Below, in pieces: positions 26,470 to 34,109 of a DNA stretch of 64,000 nucleotides; positions within the stretch are counted from its first letter, which is position 1, and every line of letters begins with the position of its first letter. This stretch comes from JAPPOI01 sp028818055 (GTDB taxonomy: Bacteria; Pseudomonadota; Alphaproteobacteria; Rhodobacterales; Rhodobacteraceae). The DNA lies in the NCBI GenBank assembly GCA_965267405.1, contig OZ253954.1, positions 186,001 through 250,000 on the forward strand. Reading direction: 5' to 3'. The notes beneath the pieces are model-generated. The model was given only the letters and a program-made list of their open reading frames with translations. It did no database searches and was not told the origin of the DNA. Made by a program: the position numbers and the translations under genes.

Positions 26470-28487
26470 AGGCCCAGGATCTTCCTACGCTTCTCGGCCC
26501 ACGCATTGATGGCGATATCAAAGGTCAGCGCCATGAATACTACCGAGAAGCCCAAAACCAAGTTCCAGCCAAGCTCATTGCCAGCAAACGTCTTGCGCAT
26601 TTCTTGCCCAAGGTCACGTGTGCCGATGAACTCAGCGATGATCACCATGAAGAATGCGAATACCAACGCTTGGTTGATGCCCACTGCGATCGTGGGCATG
26701 GCCAGCGGCAATTGCACCTGCCGCAGGACCTGCCATCGCGTTGCGCCCGACATCTGCGCCGCTTCCACCATTTCTGACGGCACATTTCGCAGACCTTCGA
26801 TCGTGTAGCGCACGACAGGAACCATCGTGTAGATCAGGATCGACAAGATCACGGTCACCGGCGAAACACCCAACAGCATCACGGCCGGCAGCAAATAGAT
26901 GTAGCTCGGGAAGGTCTGGAAGATATCGCACCAGAAGATCCCACGGTTGCCCCAGCTTTCACGTCGTGACGCAAGCACTGCCAACGGCGCCCCAAGGATA
27001 AATGCCAAAGTTGTCGCTGTCAGAACGCCGTGCAGGGTGAGCATCGCACGATCCCAGTATCCCAACTCGGCGACAGCACAGAAGAAGACAAAGCCCAGAA
27101 TACCCGGAACCAGTCCGCCCAACCGAAACGCAATTGCCGAGATCAACAGGATCATCGCTGTTGTCGGCACATAAAGAAGCGCATTCTCGGTCGGGATAAG
27201 AATGAAGTTGTTCGCGTAGAAACGTATATTGAAAGTGATCGCTTCTACGGTGTCCCAGTTCAGGAAGTCTTTGATCGCGCCATCCAGAACCCTGCCCTGC
27301 GTCATCGTCTGCTTACGCTTGAGTTCGTCCAGAACGCCGCCTGCATACTGGTGTGCATTCGACCATGTCAGGTCTTCGAAATTTACGTTCTGCCAAGACT
27401 GTGCAATCCAACTTAGCAGATAGAGAACGACAAACGTGACCGCGCCAAGCACAAGGAACCGGTTGCGCCACCACCAAGGTGTCCCCTTCTCGAAATGTTC
27501 GGGCTGCTTGGTGACCCAAGCCTTCGACAACCGATCCAATACAACGGCCAACAACACGATGGTGATGCCGATCTCAAGCGAGCGTCCCAACTTGAAGCTG
27601 GTCATCATGGCAATCAGCTTTGCACCAAGCCCGGGCATACCGATAGCTGTCGCCAGAACCACCATGGCCAGCGAAAGCATGATAACTTGGTTCAAGCCGA
27701 CCATGATCTCGGTACGGGCCGACGGGATGTAGACGTGCCGCAGCATCTGCCATTTCGTGGCACCGGACATTTTCCCCGCCTCAACGACGTCTGGCGACAC
27801 TTTCTTCAAGCCAAGTGTCGTCATCAGGATCATCGGAGGCAACGAATACATGATCGTCGCAACGGTGGCGGCCGTCGGTCCAACCTTAAAGAGAATGACC
27901 GCTGGCAGCAGATAACTGAAGAACGGCAAAACCTGCATGATCAACAGCATCGGTTTGATTGTTTCTTCTACTCTTTTGGACTTCCAAGAGGCGATGCCCA
28001 GCAGAAGACCAATGGTGAAGCCAATCGGAGCTGATACCAATACAACGCCCAGCGTTTCCATGGTCATCTGCCACTGGCCGATCAAAGCCGCCCAGACAAA
28101 AGTGCCACCTGCCAAAAGGGCCAGCTTCCATCTGCCGAGCGCATATCCCAAAACCGCTGCAAGTCCCGCAATCACGGTCCAAGGAAGTGCCTCAATGTTG
28201 GGCCAACGACGCTTGCCATAGAGCAAGTTCGCGACCGCATCCAAGATGAACTCAAGGATGCCACTGAGAAAACGGGTTACGTTGATAAGGCCCCAGTCAA
28301 AAACGACCGTGTTGAAGACAACGTCGATCCAATCACGCCAAGGCAGAAGCAAAAACTCAGGTGGACGCACCAGGAAATCAGGCAGCCAAGGGCGCAAAAC
28401 AGTAAGGAACGCGGCAATGCCAAGCATTGACCAAAACACCCGGGAGACGTTTCCAGGCTCGTCCAGATAAGCGCGCAAGGCGTTCAC
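26466..28487 (-). CDS. tmoW: TMAO ABC transporter permease, duplicated BPD_transp_1 domains
   Basis: A 673-residue inner-membrane protein made of two consecutive ProW/OpuAB-like permease units. Each carries the betaine-permease signature: SPDVVEAGKMSGATKWQMLRHVYIP in the first half and PSEMVEAAQMSGATRWQVLRQVQLP in the second, each with a GLNQV/GINQA segment after it. A single ProW has one such unit, so this permease is an internal fusion able to form the whole channel. It starts with GTG in a GTGA overlap with the ATPase gene tmoV, and overlaps tdm by 4 bases. Naming as tmoW follows the ProVWX analogy and the tmm/tdm neighbourhood; a glycine betaine permease is the alternative. Confidence 0.88.
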   Translation of the reverse strand: MNALRAYLDEPGNVSRVFWSMLGIAAFLTVLRPWLPDFLVRPPEFLLLPWRDWIDVVFNTVVFDWGLINVTRFLSGILEFILDAVANLLYGKRRWPNIEALPWTVIAGLAAVLGYALGRWKLALLAGGTFVWAALIGQWQMTMETLGVVLVSAPIGFTIGLLLGIASWKSKRVEETIKPMLLIMQVLPFFSYLLPAVILFKVGPTAATVATIMYSLPPMILMTTLGLKKVSPDVVEAGKMSGATKWQMLRHVYIPSARTEIMVGLNQVIMLSLAMVVLATAIGMPGLGAKLIAMMTSFKLGRSLEIGITIVLLAVVLDRLSKAWVTKQPEHFEKGTPWWWRNRFLVLGAVTFVVLYLLSWIAQSWQNVNFEDLTWSNAHQYAGGVLDELKRKQTMTQGRVLDGAIKDFLNWDTVEAITFNIRFYANNFILIPTENALLYVPTTAMILLISAIAFRLGGLVPGILGFVFFCAVAELGYWDRAMLTLHGVLTATTLAFILGAPLAVLASRRESWGNRGIFWCDIFQTFPSYIYLLPAVMLLGVSPVTVILSILIYTMVPVVRYTIEGLRNVPSEMVEAAQMSGATRWQVLRQVQLPLAMPTIAVGINQALVFAFFMVIIAEFIGTRDLGQEMRKTFAGNELGWNLVLGFSVVFMALTFDIAINAWAEKRRKILGL

Positions 28488-29500
28488 GCGCTGTCTCCCA
28501 ACAGAACGCTCAGCGCCCTCGCTCTTGGCATTGCGCCGATTACTTTGCCGTCTCTGGCAACCGGAATGGCCTCGGACTGATCTTCGACAACGCGGCGCGC
28601 CAACGAAAGGATGGTTGCATTTGCATCAACCGGGTCGCCGCTGCCTGTCAGATTGTCTTCAACCAGCACGCTGGCGTGGACAACGCGTGACTTTTCGATT
28701 TCTTCGGTAAACTTGCGCACATATTCGGTCGCAGGGTTCAGAACGATTTGATCTGGCGTATCAATCTGTTCGACGGCGCCGTCTTTCATGATCGCAATAC
28801 GGTCTGCAAGGCGGAGGGCCTCGTCGAAGTCGTGAGTAATGAAGACGATTGTTTTGCTTAACATTGCCTGCAGGCGCAGGAATTCGTCCTGCATCTCGCG
28901 GCGAATAAGCGGATCGAGCGCTGAGAAAGGCTCGTCCAAAAACCAAATGTCCGGTTCAATCGCAAGCGATCTGGCGATACCCACTCGCTGCTGCTGACCA
29001 CCGGAAAGTTCGCGCGGGAAGTATTCTTCCCGGCCTTCAAGCCCGACCAGCTTGATTACTTCAAGCGCACGAGCACGTCGCTCGTGGCGATCCTGACCGC
29101 GCATCTCTAAAGGAAAGGCGATATTCTCAAGCACAGTCCGGTTCGGAAGCAATCCAAACGACTGGAAAACCATGCCCATCTTCGAGCGCCGAAGATCGAT
29201 AAGTTCTTTTTCCGAAAGCGACGCAAGATCCGCGCCTTCGACCTCAATTGTGCCGCCCGTGATATCATGCAACCGCGAGAAGCAGCGCACCAACGTCGAC
29301 TTGCCAGAACCGGAAAGTCCCATAACCACAAGCATTTCGCCGCGAGACACATCAAGGGACACGTCCTTAACGCCCGCAATGTAGCCATCTGCGCGAATAT
29401 CCTCGTACCCATGCGTTGCCGGCATGGTCTTTAGATAGGATTCCGGCTTTGGTCCGAAGAGTTTCCAAACATTGCGCGCAGTGATGACAGGCTGGGACAT
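28484..29500 (-). CDS. tmoV: TMAO ABC transporter ATP-binding protein (ProV/OpuAA-like)
   Basis: A 338-residue ABC ATPase. The N-terminal extension VWKLFGPKPES is typical of betaine-type ATPases. Walker A is GLSGSGKST (61-69), the signature is LSGGQQQRVGIARSLA, and Walker B is WFLDEPFSALDP. The C-terminal part (about 265-338) resembles a single, shortened CBS region ending in IPVARDGKVIGAMPRARAL; in ProV such domains sense ionic strength. It powers import together with tmoW (4-base overlap) and the binding protein tmoX, whose stop is 73 bp upstream across a strong hairpin. Substrate assignment to TMAO rests on the tmm and tdm context. Confidence 0.9.
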   Translation of the reverse strand: MSQPVITARNVWKLFGPKPESYLKTMPATHGYEDIRADGYIAGVKDVSLDVSRGEMLVVMGLSGSGKSTLVRCFSRLHDITGGTIEVEGADLASLSEKELIDLRRSKMGMVFQSFGLLPNRTVLENIAFPLEMRGQDRHERRARALEVIKLVGLEGREEYFPRELSGGQQQRVGIARSLAIEPDIWFLDEPFSALDPLIRREMQDEFLRLQAMLSKTIVFITHDFDEALRLADRIAIMKDGAVEQIDTPDQIVLNPATEYVRKFTEEIEKSRVVHASVLVEDNLTGSGDPVDANATILSLARRVVEDQSEAIPVARDGKVIGAMPRARALSVLLGDSA

Positions 29501-29524
29501 TTTTCTTTTTCTTTTTTATAGGAG

Positions 29525-29553
29525 TGCCCGCCCCGAGTCTGTCGGGACGGGCA
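29525..29553 (-). other. Intercistronic hairpin between tmoX and tmoV
   Basis: TGCCCGCCCCGA and TCGGGACGGGCA form a 12-bp stem with one G-U pair in RNA and loop GTCTG. In the direction of transcription it is followed by an A-rich, not T-rich, stretch, so it is unlikely to be a full terminator. It could stabilise the tmoX message and lower tmoVW expression, as is common for binding-protein genes. Confidence 0.55.
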
Positions 29554-29573
29554 AGACACCAAATAGTTAGCGT

Positions 29574-30527
29574 TTAGCCTGTGCAGGCATCAACCCATGG
29601 CTGGATGAGGTCGCGGTTGGCGGCGAGATACTCTTCAGCTGCCTCTTCCGGCTCAAGCTCATCCGTGTCGACCAGCTTGGCCATCTCGGAAACCTGTGCG
29701 TTGTTGAACGTCATGTTCGACAGAACACAGTAAGCAGAAGGCCACTTCGAGGTCATCTCGTAGTTAGCAACCTTGCGCAGGTAACCACCCTTCGGGTTGC
29801 CACAGTCATACAGCGCTTCTTTGTTCGGACCCTTTGTTGGGTCTGTATCGCAGCCAGCTTCCCACTCTGGGAATTCAACGAATTCGCCAGGCCATACAGC
29901 TTCGGCAAAGTTAGGCGACCAGTTGAAGACAACGATCGGCTTTTTGTCAGCTTCGGCTTGGCCGATGTGCGCCCAAAGAGCTGCAGCAGAACCAGCGTTC
30001 ACAACAACGAAGTCCATGCCCAGAGCTGCGACGCGCTCTTGACCGTGCTTCAGCCAGTCAACTGGTCCGTCAAGATACATGCCTTTGTCGCCGGACTCCG
30101 CAGTCTTGAACAGGTCTGCGCATTCGTTCAGAGCTTCCCAGCTTGGAAGGCCTGGGCAAGCATCCTTGGTCCACATTGGGTACCACCAGTCTTCACGGGT
30201 TTCGACGTCGTGTGCACCAGCGTCAACCAGTCCACCTTTCGCCAAAGCCGCGCGGTAAGATGCGCCAAATGCGCCTTCCCAGACTTCAAGCTCGAGCGTT
30301 ACGTCGCCAAGACGAACCGATTCATATACGGCCTGGCTGTCAGTCGTAACGTATTCGACGTTCAGTCCCATTTCTTCGTAAACTTGGCCGAGAAGGTTCG
30401 ACATCACAATCTGGCTCGACCAGTTGTGGATTGGAATGATGATCGGATCAGAGCTGTCCTGAGCCATAGCGGCGACAGGAGCAGCTGCGATTGCTGTCAC
30501 CATCATCATACGTGTCATTGTTTTCAT
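29574..30527 (-). CDS. tmoX: TMAO ABC transporter periplasmic binding protein
   Basis: A 317-residue OpuAC-family binding protein with a Sec signal peptide of about 22 residues (MKTMTRMMMVTAIAAAPVAAMA, with cleavage near AMA-Q). The mature part is rich in tryptophan (HNWSSQ, EVWEGAF, DWWYPMWTKD, NWSPNF, EVWP-type segments), as expected for an aromatic cage that binds a trimethylammonium or N-oxide head group. Six cysteines could give disulfides in the periplasm. It follows tmm by about 90 bp, a gap that holds two small hairpins. By gene context it is the TMAO-binding TmoX; glycine betaine or choline binding is the alternative. Confidence 0.9.
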   Translation of the reverse strand: MKTMTRMMMVTAIAAAPVAAMAQDSSDPIIIPIHNWSSQIVMSNLLGQVYEEMGLNVEYVTTDSQAVYESVRLGDVTLELEVWEGAFGASYRAALAKGGLVDAGAHDVETREDWWYPMWTKDACPGLPSWEALNECADLFKTAESGDKGMYLDGPVDWLKHGQERVAALGMDFVVVNAGSAAALWAHIGQAEADKKPIVVFNWSPNFAEAVWPGEFVEFPEWEAGCDTDPTKGPNKEALYDCGNPKGGYLRKVANYEMTSKWPSAYCVLSNMTFNNAQVSEMAKLVDTDELEPEEAAEEYLAANRDLIQPWVDACTG

Positions 30528-30548
30528 CGTTTTCTCCCTGATTTGGTA

Positions 30549-30600
30549 GGCAGGTGCTCCCTGCCCGCGATGATTTTCTGTTGAACGGGTTTGTCCCGTT
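30549..30600 (-). other. Two small hairpins between tmm and tmoX
   Basis: GGCAGG/CCTGCC (30549-30554 and 30560-30565) and AACGGG/CCCGTT (30584-30589 and 30595-30600) each form a 6-bp perfect stem with a 5-base loop. Neither has a T-tract in the transcribed direction. They may be processing or stability elements that allow different levels of tmm and tmoX. Confidence 0.35.
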
Positions 30601-30615
30601 TCTAGTTCGGTTTGC

Positions 30616-31950
30616 TCACACTTGGAGATAGTCTTCCAAGCTGTCGTCCAGCGCGTCCTTCCACGGAGTGTGGTGCGGTGGCGCCTTTGTTCCGGTCATC
30701 GGGCTAACATAGCCATAATTCCGGAATTCCATAATCCCTTTCTTCTTGTGTTTCTTCCATTCGTAGAACGCCTGATTGGCGGCCTCGATATCGAAACTCG
30801 GGTAATCGGTCTCGTCGATCAATTCCTGTGTGTATGCCCCCTGGTACGCTATGCAGGCATAGTCGTCTTCCAAGGCGTCCTCGTCGGCTTGGCGTTTCTG
30901 CCAATCCGCTTCCATGGTTGCGGCATCCGGTAGATCGATCTTTCCCATGATCGCGTCGCGCACCCACCAGGCTTGCGCGTCGAACATGTTGAATGTGAAC
31001 CATTGGTCCTGCATGCCAAGATAAAACATGTCAGGGTTTCCTGTGTAGACGACGCCTTTGTAGAGGTCATCTGCAGCCAGCCGGTTCGCAGTTTTCAATC
31101 GAAGATCGTCCGGCAGGAATGGGAAATGGTGTTTGTATCCGGTGCAAAGGATGATCGCATCGACATCCTTTGACGTTCCATCAATAAAGTGAGCCGTCTT
31201 TTTCTCGACCCGATCGAGCTTGGGCACCTCTTTCCAGTTGTCTGGCCAATCATATCCCATCGGGGCTGTACGGTGCGCGACCGTCACCGATTTGCAGCCG
31301 TACTTCCAGCATTGCGAACCGATGTCTTCCGCCGAATACGAAGTTCCAAGGATTAGGATATCCTTGCCTTCGAATTCCCGTGCGTCGCGGAAATCATGGG
31401 CGTGCATAATGCGCCCGTTGAAGGTTTCAAAACCGGGGTAATGTGGCACATTCGGAAAGCTGAAGTGTCCGGTCGCCACGATCACATGATCGAAGACTTC
31501 GCGAGTTTCGGTGTCAGATTTTCCGTCACGTGCCGTAACTTCGAAACCACCGTCGACGGCGCGCACATCGCGGACCACCGTATCGAACTGGATCCACTTG
31601 CGAACACCGGCTTTCTTCACGCGGCCTTCGATGTAATCAAAAAGAACGGCGCGTGGTGGATACGACGCGATAGGTTTCCCAAAATGCTCTTCGAAGGTGT
31701 AGTCGGCAAACTCCAACCCTTCCTTCGGACCATTGGACCAAAGATAGCGATACATTGAGCCGTGGCACGGGTTGGCGTGCTCATCCACGCCGGTGCGCCA
31801 CGTATACCGCCACAGGCCACCCCAATCCGCCTGCTTTTCGTAACAAACTATCTCGGGAATATCCGCGCCATTTTCAGCCGCAGACTGAAAGGCTCTAAGT
31901 TGTGCAAGTCCTGATGGCCCTGCTCCGATCACGCATACCCGCTTTGTCAT
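30616..31950 (-). CDS. tmm: Trimethylamine monooxygenase (flavin-containing monooxygenase)
   Basis: A 444-residue FMO, cytoplasmic, using FAD and NADPH to oxidise trimethylamine to TMAO; the family also oxidises dimethyl sulfide to DMSO. FAD motif GAGPSG (9-14), FMO-identifying motif FNGRIMHAHDFR (177-188) and NADPH loop GTSYSAED (202-209) are all intact. The sequence matches marine bacterial Tmm throughout, for example CYEKQADWGGLWRYTWRTG. The ATG follows GGAGGGAG and directly abuts the stop of the DUF1330 gene. It is followed by the TMAO transporter genes and tdm, the known downstream enzyme. Confidence 0.94.
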   Translation of the reverse strand: MTKRVCVIGAGPSGLAQLRAFQSAAENGADIPEIVCYEKQADWGGLWRYTWRTGVDEHANPCHGSMYRYLWSNGPKEGLEFADYTFEEHFGKPIASYPPRAVLFDYIEGRVKKAGVRKWIQFDTVVRDVRAVDGGFEVTARDGKSDTETREVFDHVIVATGHFSFPNVPHYPGFETFNGRIMHAHDFRDAREFEGKDILILGTSYSAEDIGSQCWKYGCKSVTVAHRTAPMGYDWPDNWKEVPKLDRVEKKTAHFIDGTSKDVDAIILCTGYKHHFPFLPDDLRLKTANRLAADDLYKGVVYTGNPDMFYLGMQDQWFTFNMFDAQAWWVRDAIMGKIDLPDAATMEADWQKRQADEDALEDDYACIAYQGAYTQELIDETDYPSFDIEAANQAFYEWKKHKKKGIMEFRNYGYVSPMTGTKAPPHHTPWKDALDDSLEDYLQV

Positions 31951-32241
31951 TTATACTCCCTCCACGATAGTTTGGACGCTTGTCGATGCCGACATGCGAA
32001 GAGCCTTGGCTTCCGCATATTCCTCGGAATGATACCAGTTCCGAGCGGCATCAAAACTAGGAAATTGGATCACGACATTTCGATCACCAGGAGGTGTGCC
32101 TTCATAGCTTTCAGAGCGGCCACCACGCACTATGAAGCGGCCACCGAACTTTTCGACAATCGGCTGCACCATAGCGACGTAACGCGGATACGTATCGGCG
32201 TCTTCAACATTGATTTGAGCGATGACGTATCCGGCGGGCAC
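31951..32241 (-). CDS. DUF1330 family protein
   Basis: A 96-residue dimeric alpha-beta-barrel (ABC ferredoxin-like) protein. It begins PAGYVIAQINVEDADTYPRYV after the start codon, contains GGRFIVRGGRSESYEG and ends in FPSFDAARNWYHSEEYAEAKALR, the DUF1330 pattern. The start is a GTG at 32241 with GGAGG about 9 nt upstream; a longer frame reaching 32424 only overlaps the previous gene. It begins one base after the stop of the unknown 196-residue gene and touches tmm, so it is tightly coupled to both. No biochemical function is established for the family that I can cite; a small-molecule-binding or enzyme role is possible. Confidence 0.85.
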   Translation of the reverse strand: MPAGYVIAQINVEDADTYPRYVAMVQPIVEKFGGRFIVRGGRSESYEGTPPGDRNVVIQFPSFDAARNWYHSEEYAEAKALRMSASTSVQTIVEGV

Positions 32242-32242
32242 T

Positions 32243-32833
32243 TTAGCGGACCTCCGGTTCTGACGTTGAGGCGCTCCAATCGGGCACAAATGCCAGGATT
32301 TCCGTGTCCGGTGGAATCGCGGGATTGAAAAGTGCGTTATGCGCCATCGTCGATTGATGGAGCGGATTGTGAGAAGCGAGCTTCCACACTTTGCATTCAA
32401 GATCGAAGACTTGAGCAAAGGCATCGAAGCGAAGTCGAACGATTTCCGCTTCTCGGATCTTGGTTGCCCCCGGTGAGCCCGGAGGAAACGTTGCCGTCAG
32501 AATATCTGAGAACTCGGACGCCTTTTGATAGTAGGCCGACGAAAAGAACCGAATGGCCTGGTCGCGTCTTTGGGCCGGATCGTTCGTTTTTGCCGCCATA
32601 TGCTGCAGTTCCGGCGTGACGGTATAGCCCGGCGACTTGTTCAGAATTGTGATGATGTGACCCAAAGGCTCATCTTCATTGGGCAAGTAAAGTGCGGGCA
32701 TGATGCCATCATCTGGACGGCCGGAATGGTCGCGCATCGACATCTGGCGAACGCGACATTGCCACTTCAAAAATGCCTTTCGAAGCGGAGAGTCTGTATA
32801 GGTTTGCCCCAAAGTCGCTTCCAAAGCGCTCAT
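32243..32833 (-). CDS. Conserved protein of unknown function between nitrilase and DUF1330 genes
   Basis: A 196-residue soluble protein that I do not recognise. It begins MSALEATLGQTYTDSPLRKAFLKWQCRVRQMSMRD and contains GIMPALYLPNEDEPLGHIITILNK, SAYYQKASEFSDILTATFPPGSPGA and AFAQVFDLECKVWKLASHNPLHQSTMAHNALFNP. The late HNPLHQSTMAHN cluster (three His) could bind a metal or haem, but this is only a pattern. It has no signal peptide or membrane span. ATGA overlap with the nitrilase gene and a one-base gap to the DUF1330 gene place it firmly in the methylamine operon. Likely role: an accessory enzyme or maturation factor for methylamine metabolism (inference). Confidence 0.8.
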   Translation of the reverse strand: MSALEATLGQTYTDSPLRKAFLKWQCRVRQMSMRDHSGRPDDGIMPALYLPNEDEPLGHIITILNKSPGYTVTPELQHMAAKTNDPAQRRDQAIRFFSSAYYQKASEFSDILTATFPPGSPGATKIREAEIVRLRFDAFAQVFDLECKVWKLASHNPLHQSTMAHNALFNPAIPPDTEILAFVPDWSASTSEPEVR

Positions 32834-33678
32834 GCTACGTCCTTCTTTTCGGGAACTCGAAGCGAGAAATTTCGGTCGTGTTGCAGGCTCGGGATACGAG
32901 CTCGCGTGGCTGCAACCTGTTCAAGATCGATTTGGGCATGCACCACGCCCGGGAAAGTTGCTCCGTCGGCAAGCACGTCGCCCCACGGACCAACAACAAT
33001 GGAATGGCCAAAGCTTTCTCCACCGCCTGGAACAGGCCCGACCGCACAGGGTGAAACAACAAAACTGCCATTTTCGATAGCGCGTGCACGGTTCAGAACA
33101 TGCCAGTGCGCCTCACCTGTCACCTTGGTGAAAGCTGCCGGGCAAATCAGAATTTCAGCGCCAGCCTGAGCAAGATCGCGGTAAAGACCGGGAAACCGCA
33201 AATCGTAGCAGATCGTATGACCGATTGTTGCCATCGGTGTCTCGATCAAAGCGGCCTGAGCGCCTGGTGCAACCGTATCGCTTTCGCGATAAGTGCCGCC
33301 ATCATACAGATCGACATCGAACAGATGGATCTTGTCGTACCGACCAGCGATCCCACCACGATTGTCCAGCATGTACCCGCGGTTGATGATGCGGGTGTCC
33401 GGGCCCGAAATTGCGATTGAGCCAAGGTTGACCCAAACACCTGTGCGGGCGGCAAAGTCGCGAAATGCAGCTAAAAACGAGTGTTCGGCTTCAGTCGCAG
33501 CAGGCGGAACTATTCTTTGGCCGTCTGACGCAAGTCCGCCGCAGTATTCGGGTAAGAACAGTATTTCCGCGCCCGCCTTAACCGCCGACTCTGCCATCGG
33601 CAGAGCTTCATCCAAGGCCGATGCCATGTCGGGCATCGGACGTGTCTGAAGGCAGGCGATATGAAGCGGGCGCGTCAT
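32830..33678 (-). CDS. Carbon-nitrogen hydrolase (nitrilase superfamily, Nit/omega-amidase-like)
   Basis: A 282-residue amidase with the complete E-K-C triad: E44 in FLPEYCGG, K116 in RYDKIHLFD and C157 in TICYDLRFPG. The length and the GRYDKIHLFDVD segment match the Nit1/Nit2/NitFhit branch, which hydrolyses amides such as 2-oxoglutaramate-type or deaminated glutathione compounds. It lies between mgsC and tmm. A plausible role is hydrolysis of an amide by-product of gamma-glutamylmethylamide or 2-oxo-amide chemistry (inference). It starts 5 bp after the 137-residue gene and overlaps the following gene by 4 bases. Confidence 0.88.
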   Translation of the reverse strand: MTRPLHIACLQTRPMPDMASALDEALPMAESAVKAGAEILFLPEYCGGLASDGQRIVPPAATEAEHSFLAAFRDFAARTGVWVNLGSIAISGPDTRIINRGYMLDNRGGIAGRYDKIHLFDVDLYDGGTYRESDTVAPGAQAALIETPMATIGHTICYDLRFPGLYRDLAQAGAEILICPAAFTKVTGEAHWHVLNRARAIENGSFVVSPCAVGPVPGGGESFGHSIVVGPWGDVLADGATFPGVVHAQIDLEQVAATRARIPSLQHDRNFSLRVPEKKDVA

Positions 33679-33683
33679 ACTGA

Positions 33684-34097
33684 TCAGAACTTCATGTAAG
33701 CCTTTCTGAGGGTTACAAGCGGATGCCGATCCGACATCTGGAATTTAATCAGCAGTTCCCGCGCGATCATGTCACGGTCCTGCTGATTGTCCGGCAAGTC
33801 GATTTCATCCGGAATTCGGACCCAACCGTTGATATTGCGGTCGAAAACGGCAGGTTTGCCTTCTTCGTAACCCATATGCACATCTTCCAGCCAGTTTAGA
33901 TCGTCCCAGCCCATGAATTCCATGTACTTCGCAAGGAAGGGTGTCAGGCGTCCATAATCCGGAACCAGGTTCACATCGTAGCGATAGCCAATGTGCTGCC
34001 CGATTTCCTTTTCACGCTCGGAATCAAGCCCAGCCGCGTCGTTTAGGAACTGATCGACATCCTTGATTTCGGAGCCGCGATATTGTGTTCCAGCCAT
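33684..34097 (-). CDS. Conserved protein of unknown function downstream of mgsC
   Basis: A 137-residue acidic, soluble protein with no recognised domain. Notable segments are REKEIGQHIGYRYDVNLVPDYGRLTPFLAKYMEFMGWDDLNWLEDVHMGYEEGKP and the C-terminal MSDRHPLVTLRKAYMKF. It has no cysteines and no membrane span. The ribosome site AAGGAG precedes ATG 34097, and the gene begins 12 bp after mgsC. The nitrilase gene begins 5 bp after its stop. Position suggests a partner or stabilising subunit of N-methylglutamate synthase or of another methylamine enzyme, but nothing in the sequence proves it. Confidence 0.8.
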   Translation of the reverse strand: MAGTQYRGSEIKDVDQFLNDAAGLDSEREKEIGQHIGYRYDVNLVPDYGRLTPFLAKYMEFMGWDDLNWLEDVHMGYEEGKPAVFDRNINGWVRIPDEIDLPDNQQDRDMIARELLIKFQMSDRHPLVTLRKAYMKF

Positions 34098-34109
34098 ATC
34101 TCTAACTCC

